Program-made: the position numbers and the translations under genes | From: DAXETY01 sp051155755 | GTDB taxonomy: Bacteria; Desulfobacterota; Desulfobacteria; Desulfobacterales; SG8-13 | DNA length: 36,679 nt | Assembly: GCA_051155755.1 (NCBI GenBank) | Contig: DAXETY010000065.1 | Coordinates: 1 to 36,679, forward strand | Direction: 5' to 3' | Shown here: positions 32,456 through 36,679 of the stretch, piece after piece | How positions within the stretch are numbered: the stretch's first letter is position 1 | Layout: each line of letters starts with the position of its first letter | Notes under the pieces: generated by a model | The model's input: the letters and a program-made list of their open reading frames with translations, nothing else | Database searches by the model: none | What the model was told of the DNA's origin: nothing

Positions 32456-32672
32456 AAATCAATGCGCCGGGCCGATTTTTCAACGGGAAAACGCTGCCGG
32501 CCGCCTTAACGCTTGCGCTGACAACCAATTCAACGGTTTCGAAAGTTCCCGGCAAGAACGCTATGCATTGCTCTGCGGGCTTAAAATTTGGTAGAATAGG
32601 CAAGTAATGCGTCGGGGCCATACAGGGCGCGATTCCAATGCGGCCGAAATTGGGAAGGGAGGAAAACGAACC

Positions 32673-32888
32673 GTGAAGAGAGACTGGTTGAACAAGCCGG
32701 AGTGGTTGGACGGGCACCCGGAAGTGGTCTTGGCCATGGTGCTCAAGGATCGGATGCGTGAAGCCATGGAAAGCGAATGGGAAGACAATCTAAACGATAT
32801 GGTGGACCGCTTCTCCTTTAAAATCGAGATCACCGTGCGCAACCGGGAAAACGGCAGCAGCGCCGAACGGGTGATCACCATCCCATAG
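32673..32888 (+). CDS. Small hypothetical cytoplasmic protein
   Basis: 71 residues from GTG 32673, with GGGAGG about ten bases upstream; the frame is open further left but lacks a site. Amphipathic and charged: WLNKPEWLDGHPEVVLAMVLKDRMREAMESEW, then DRFSFKIEITVRN (described in parts). No motif, signal or TM recognised. Low certainty that it is expressed. The 180 bases that follow, to 33068, show nothing I can name. Confidence 0.5.
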   Translation: MKRDWLNKPEWLDGHPEVVLAMVLKDRMREAMESEWEDNLNDMVDRFSFKIEITVRNRENGSSAERVITIP

Positions 32889-33068
32889 GTGGAACCAGCA
32901 GTCGCACCGCCGATGATCCCGAACCGGAATTGCCCCAAACCGAACGGCTTGTTTGGCAGCCACCGGTCCCAACGCGGTGGGGATCTTCGTGGCTGTATGG
33001 TAGAACCCCGATTTCCCGAACACCTTGCCCGATGTGGCGGGTTTCATTGCGGCCGCGACGCGTTTTCC

Positions 33069-34007
33069 TCAGACGAGCTTCTGCGCCAGGCTCCGGATAT
33101 GCCGGTCGTCGGTGCCGCAGCACCCTCCCAGTATCTTCAAACCGAAATCCGCGTGCAGACCGGCCACCGTCGGACCGAACGTCTCGGGTGCCTCCTCGAC
33201 CAGGTCCTGGCTGTCGTCCAGCTCTTCGGGGGTCAAAGCGGCGGTGTTGGCAAACAAACCGATGATTCGCCGCCGGACGTGGTCGGAGGAATGCGCCGGG
33301 TGCGCCAGTGCGCTTTTTAAAAAGGATGCATGCGTGCAGTTGGCCATAAAGGCCAGCGGGCCCGGGGTGACGGCATCCTCGATGGCACTCAGGGCGTCCT
33401 TCAGGGGGGTGCCGTCGAGCAGGGTACCTTCGGGCCTTACCACGAAAGAAACCACGTAGGGACGTCCGGTTTCGGCCAGCGCGGCGGCCAGCCCGGTGGC
33501 CTCGCTGAGCGCCGGCAGGGTGGCGGCCAGCAGAAAATCGGCTCCCGTCTCGCCCAGTCGCCGGGCCTGCCAGCTGTGAAACCGGTACGCCTCGTCAACT
33601 CCGAGCGCCTCGGCGGGATTGTAGGCGTTTCCCCGGCAGCTCAGCAGACCGCAGATCACGACTTTTTCCGCATAGGGGCCGTAACTCTGGCGCAGGTCGT
33701 CGAGAAACCGGAAATTATCCCCGTTTAGATCCCGGTTCCCGTACCCGGCCGCCTCGATCCGGGTCCGGCTGGCCCGCCAGGTGGGTGTGGAAAGCACCAG
33801 CGGCAGATCGTACTGCGCACCGATGTCCAGGTATTCGCGGAAGATCATCTCGATAGCCGATCGCTGGGTGTCGTCGTAGATGAAAGCCGAATTGACCACG
33901 TGCGGGTCGAGCTCGAAGCCGTCGCGACGCAGGCGCTCGATCACGGCGCCTTCACCGAGAATGCGCGGGTGCTGATCGAAAAATTGTCGAATGTCGATGG
34001 GCTTCAT
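33069..34007 (-). CDS. Homocysteine S-methyltransferase family protein
   Basis: A 312-residue Pfam S-methyl_trans barrel. Zinc ligands are the Cys in MANCTHASF and the two in LGGCCGTDDRHI. The N-terminal GEGAVIERLRRDGFELDPHVV segment replaces the usual DGG(M/L) start. The family moves methyl groups from methylcobalamin, S-methylmethionine or betaine to homocysteine. As a stand-alone barrel of this length the donor is uncertain. The ATG at 34007 is chosen by homology and length. No obvious operon partner. Confidence 0.85.
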   Translation of the reverse strand: MKPIDIRQFFDQHPRILGEGAVIERLRRDGFELDPHVVNSAFIYDDTQRSAIEMIFREYLDIGAQYDLPLVLSTPTWRASRTRIEAAGYGNRDLNGDNFRFLDDLRQSYGPYAEKVVICGLLSCRGNAYNPAEALGVDEAYRFHSWQARRLGETGADFLLAATLPALSEATGLAAALAETGRPYVVSFVVRPEGTLLDGTPLKDALSAIEDAVTPGPLAFMANCTHASFLKSALAHPAHSSDHVRRRIIGLFANTAALTPEELDDSQDLVEEAPETFGPTVAGLHADFGLKILGGCCGTDDRHIRSLAQKLV

Positions 34008-34046
34008 TTCATCTCCACAGATTGGGTCTTGGCCGACCGGCGGCCG

Positions 34047-34196
34047 TCAGCCGGATTTGGGTGCACCCCTACCGGTCTTGCGCCGTTTTTTGAAATCAGA
34101 AGCCTTTTTTTTTTGCAGGCGTCTTTTTTCCATCCGGCTTTTGCGCAGCGCTGCCTTGCGCTTCAAATCCCCGTATTTGCCGAACCTGCCTCCCAT
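34047..34196 (-). CDS. 49-residue highly basic protein
   Basis: From ATG 34196 (AGGGGAG nine bases upstream) the peptide is about 45% Lys/Arg: MGGRFGKYGDLKRKAALRKS and a KRRLQKKK stretch. This suggests nucleic-acid or ribosome binding. I know no family. It ends 39 bases upstream of the methyltransferase start on the same strand. The longer reading from 34253 begins at TTG without a site. Confidence 0.55.
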   Translation of the reverse strand: MGGRFGKYGDLKRKAALRKSRMEKRRLQKKKASDFKKRRKTGRGAPKSG

Positions 34197-34469
34197 GTCA
34201 ATTGACTCCCCTTTTGTCAGCGTGTTTTTCACCGGATTCTTATTATTTGTCAAAGATAAAACACAGACCGAACATCTTCTCGAATCCGGTCGGCAACACG
34301 GCCCATTCTCTCAGAGTCTCACTTCTGCAAAGGGTGACATGTGAACTTTTCGTTTCATAGCATCGCCCAATTGTCAAATCCCGCACAAAAGGAAATCCGT
34401 CTTTGAACAAAGCCGGGAAATTGCTGAGGTACTTGCCATCCTGTGCATCCGGTAATACAGATCCCTTCC

Positions 34470-35396
34470 ATGAATGCCATCCGCGAACGCGAACCCGCCG
34501 AAGGGTTCATCGAGATTGAAGACAGCCGGCTGCACTACCTGGACTGGGGCGGCTGCGGCCATCCGGCGCATTTCCTGCACGGCAACGGCTTTTGCGCCGG
34601 CACCTACACCCCGTTTTTGAAATTTCTGTTCCACGAACTGCATGTTGTCGCCAGTGATTTGCGCGGACACGGCGCATCGACGCACGCCGGCGGCGAGCGC
34701 ATCGGCCACTGGCGCATTTTCGCCGAGGACGTGCAAAAGATCATCGGCGCCACCCTGCCGCCTCCGGTCGTCGGCATGGGCCATTCTCTCGGCGCGGTTT
34801 CCACCTACATGGCAGCGGCCCTCTACCCGCAATTGTTTGCCGCGGTGGTGCTGATCGATCCCGTTATTTTCCCCAAAACGATGCTCTGGAAGATCGCCCT
34901 GGCCAGGTGGCTCGGCCTGCGGCGCTGGTTTCCACCGGCCCGGGCCGCCCGCCGCCGGCGAGCGCAATTTCAAGACAAGCAAGGCGCTCTGCAGCGGTTT
35001 ACCAATGGCCGCGGCATTTTCAAAACTTGGTCGAAACAGTTTGTCGAGGCTTATTTGGAATGCGGCCTGCTGGAAAAGGATGAAAAAACCGCCGTGCTGC
35101 GATGCGATCCGGAACTGGAAGCCCAGATTTTCGAAGCCGTGCCGCTGGACGTCTGGTCGTATGCAGTCGGCATCCGATGCCCGGTGCTAGTGCTGCGGGG
35201 CGAGCATTCGGACGCGATCGGGGTCGAATCCGCCCGGCGCCTGGAACGCATCAACGCCCATTTTCAAACTCGCACCGTCGCCGGCACAGGCCACTTTCTG
35301 ACCATGGAAAAGCCGGAAAGATGCGCCGCAGAAATTCTGGACTTCATCCGGAAGATTTCACCGTTGTCTTGCAGGCGCACGATGATCGGAGGGTGA
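34470..35396 (+). CDS. Alpha/beta hydrolase
   Basis: 308 residues of the alpha/beta-hydrolase fold. Oxyanion region FLHGNGFCAGTY, ASDLRGHGAS, nucleophile elbow GMGHSLGA (Ser in GHSLG), acid in LRGEHSDAIG and catalytic His in GTGHFLTMEKPE. A cap domain with ARAARRRRAQFQ lies between. Esterase, lactonase or similar; substrate unknown. The start is uncertain: no good ribosome site before ATG 34470, and a GTG at 34443 is in frame. It converges on the next gene with one base between stops. Confidence 0.88.
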   Translation: MNAIREREPAEGFIEIEDSRLHYLDWGGCGHPAHFLHGNGFCAGTYTPFLKFLFHELHVVASDLRGHGASTHAGGERIGHWRIFAEDVQKIIGATLPPPVVGMGHSLGAVSTYMAAALYPQLFAAVVLIDPVIFPKTMLWKIALARWLGLRRWFPPARAARRRRAQFQDKQGALQRFTNGRGIFKTWSKQFVEAYLECGLLEKDEKTAVLRCDPELEAQIFEAVPLDVWSYAVGIRCPVLVLRGEHSDAIGVESARRLERINAHFQTRTVAGTGHFLTMEKPERCAAEILDFIRKISPLSCRRTMIGG

Positions 35397-35397
35397 T

Positions 35398-35691
35398 TCA
35401 CGGTTCCTCCAGGCATTCTTCGACCAGCCGCCGCCATTCTTCTGCCAGCGGAATGTCGGGGCGGCGACGGCCGGCGCGGTTGTACCAGTAGTCGGCGTTC
35501 CACAGCACGCCTTCCTCGCGGTGCAGGTAGGCGTGCACGGCGCTGCCCTGCACCGTCGCTATTTGCTGAGCGATGGAATGAGCCGTGTCCCAGTCGCCTT
35601 TTTTGTCCCACCACAGGGAAGCCAGGGTCTCGGAAATTCCACCGGGGGGCTTTTTTTCTTCAATGCTGCCCACAAACTCCTCGTAGGTCAT
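35398..35691 (-). CDS. Uncharacterised conserved protein
   Basis: 97 residues with a pattern seen in an unnamed bacterial family: SLWWDKKGDWDTAHSIAQ, AVHAYLHREEG, NADYWYNRAGR. The His, Trp and Tyr residues in these blocks look conserved, and they could form a small active or metal site, but no function is known to me. Start 35691 has AAAGGAG. Confidence 0.75.
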   Translation of the reverse strand: MTYEEFVGSIEEKKPPGGISETLASLWWDKKGDWDTAHSIAQQIATVQGSAVHAYLHREEGVLWNADYWYNRAGRRRPDIPLAEEWRRLVEECLEEP

Positions 35692-35719
35692 GCATAACTC
35701 CTTTTTATGCCCGCAGGGG

Positions 35720-35746
35720 GGGGACGTCTATTGGTTTATAAGTTTC
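35720..35746 (+). repeat. Solo transposon end
   Basis: Identical over 27 bases to the outer ends of the Y1 element at 20895-22032. No transposase is nearby, so this is a REP-like solo copy or deletion remnant. Confidence 0.75.
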
Positions 35747-35780
35747 TCGCCGAGAATCGATCATATATTATACCGCCGTT

Positions 35781-35918
35781 AGTCAACAACCGCCCGCGAA
35801 GCGGGTGGCTTGAATTTTCTAGCTGCGGCAGGTGCCGCTGGCAAGAAAAGACAGAAGCACGGTTTTGCTGCGAAGTTGAACTTGCACCGGGTGCGAGCAC
35901 CCGGTTTGGGCAGGAATC
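35781..35918. repeat. Structured repeat family, long copy (R3)
   Basis: Starts AGTCAACAACCGCCCGC and holds the same hairpin series as the copy at 24076-24216. The last hairpin CCGGGTGC/GCACCCGG is perfect here. It lies downstream of the thioesterase gene (minus), ten bases past its stop. Confidence 0.75.
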
Positions 35919-35927
35919 AAACACCGC

Positions 35928-36332
35928 TTAGGGCATCAGCTCGTCGAGAACGTCCTGCAGCAACTTTTTCAGCGGCAGCGGTTTCTGGGTCTCGGCATCG
36001 GCCATGACGAAAGTGACGTCGGCATCGACGATCAATTTGCCCGAATCCCTGTTGGAAATTTCCTGGTGCATGACACCGCTGGTGTTGCCGATCTTCGAAA
36101 CGGCGGTCCGAATCTCCAGCACATCACCCAGCGTGGCGGCCGCCCGGTAGTTGATGTTGATGTTGACGACAAAAAACGTCACGTCCTTCAGTCGATAGAA
36201 AAATTGGGGGTTCCCGTCGAAAAACGCCCAGCGGCCCTCTTCGAGCAATTCGAGATAGCGCGCGTTGTTGACGTGTCGAAACATGTCCAGGTGATAGCCG
36301 CGAATTTTGATTTCTGTGCAAACTGTCTTCAT
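35928..36332 (-). CDS. Acyl-CoA thioesterase, hotdog fold
   Basis: 134 residues of the YbgC/4-hydroxybenzoyl-CoA thioesterase family. IRGYHLDMFRHVNNARYLELLEEGRW carries the usual D-x-x-x-H-V-N active segment (here DMFRHVNNARY), with VNININYRAAATLGD and the closing strands typical of hotdog domains. It hydrolyses an acyl-CoA of unknown chain. Start 36332 follows GAGAAGG. The 36333-36561 gap shows no clear feature. Confidence 0.88.
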   Translation of the reverse strand: MKTVCTEIKIRGYHLDMFRHVNNARYLELLEEGRWAFFDGNPQFFYRLKDVTFFVVNININYRAAATLGDVLEIRTAVSKIGNTSGVMHQEISNRDSGKLIVDADVTFVMADAETQKPLPLKKLLQDVLDELMP

Positions 36333-36561
36333 TCAATGCCTTCTCGTTTGTTGCCCCCTGTACCCAAAGAATAATCCGATCCTGCCGCAACGACCAAAAT
36401 AGGGTTAAAACCACCGCCGAACAACCACGATCTGTCGTTTTCCTGTGCGGAACTGGAAGCTTGTAACGCTCTGAATGGATGGTTCCAAATTTTGGAATTG
36501 AAATAAGCCGAAATCCTCTGAATGAAAATCAATTATAATGAACTGTCAAAATATGAAACGC

Positions 36562-36679
36562 TCACTGCAGGCAGACAAGAGCGGTTCCCAGTTTTTGCAG
36601 CCAGCGGCGCTGCAGGGCCAGGTCGGGAAACACGATGTGCGGCAAGTCGTCAACCAGCGGTGCCAAACGATCCTGCCAG
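36562..36679 (-). CDS. C-terminal fragment of a gene running off the window
   Basis: One minus-strand frame is open from the window edge to TGA at 36562, giving 38 residues ending LQRRWLQKLGTALVCLQ. Codon use matches neighbours. Too short to assign. Confidence 0.45.
   Translation of the reverse strand, partial: WQDRLAPLVDDLPHIVFPDLALQRRWLQKLGTALVCLQ

Noticed and set aside
1..36679. CRISPR arrays, tRNA or rRNA genes
   Set aside because: No regular spacer-repeat pattern, cloverleaf or rRNA-like sequence was noticed on reading either strand.

Overview
The window looks like a chromosomal segment of an anaerobic, probably sulfate-reducing or syntrophic member of the Desulfobacterota. The basis is a selenoprotein-rich heterodisulfide reductase/[NiFeSe]-hydrogenase operon under sigma-54 control, c-di-GMP-I riboswitches, GC-rich codon use and interspersed palindromic repeats. 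This placement is inference; no rRNA, tRNA or CRISPR array was seen.

Layout. 1-427: a long palindrome and a compound intergenic repeat. 428-1090 (minus): promoter, c-di-GMP riboswitch, terminator and a small lipoprotein. 1155-3918 (minus): adenine deaminase and a radical SAM protein. 4021-6305 (minus): an operon for a secreted 11-residue-repeat protein, an ECF-like sigma factor, a one-TM protein and two small exported proteins. 6567-7681 (plus): Hsp20 and an Mth938-like protein. 7945-8159 (minus): an unlisted 35-residue membrane peptide behind a candidate sigma-54 promoter.

8392-20886 (minus) is the energy-metabolism block. In transcription order it holds a truncated sigma-54 activator, two enhancer-like palindromes, a -24/-12 promoter, a hydrogenase maturation protease, an HTH-HdrA fusion, MvhD, an FrhB-like flavoprotein, MvhG, MvhA, a strong terminator and a second full-length sigma-54 activator. 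HdrA, MvhD and MvhA each carry one in-frame UGA at a conserved cysteine site followed by a SECIS-like hairpin, so all three are read here as selenoproteins. No HdrB or HdrC is present.

20895-22032 is a Y1/RAYT-type transposable element with 27-bp inverted ends, abutting the 5' end of the truncated activator. A CGGC-domain gene follows at 22045-22389.

22742-29858 (plus) is the most unusual part: patatin phospholipase, TPR-patatin-transmembrane fusion, signal-less cell-wall amidase, SLATT-like two-TM protein and a polytopic membrane protein with a TIR-like C-terminal domain. Every product is predicted to act on, or sit in, the envelope. Several families are known from bacterial conflict systems, so I read it as a candidate undescribed membrane-targeting defence locus.

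29866-36679 is mixed housekeeping and accessory content: cupin, flavodoxin, a SEX4/laforin-like glucan-phosphatase homologue, a riboswitch-controlled outer-membrane protein, a homocysteine S-methyltransferase-like protein, an alpha/beta hydrolase, a thioesterase and several small unknowns. A solo transposon end and a third copy of a structured repeat lie at 35720-35918.
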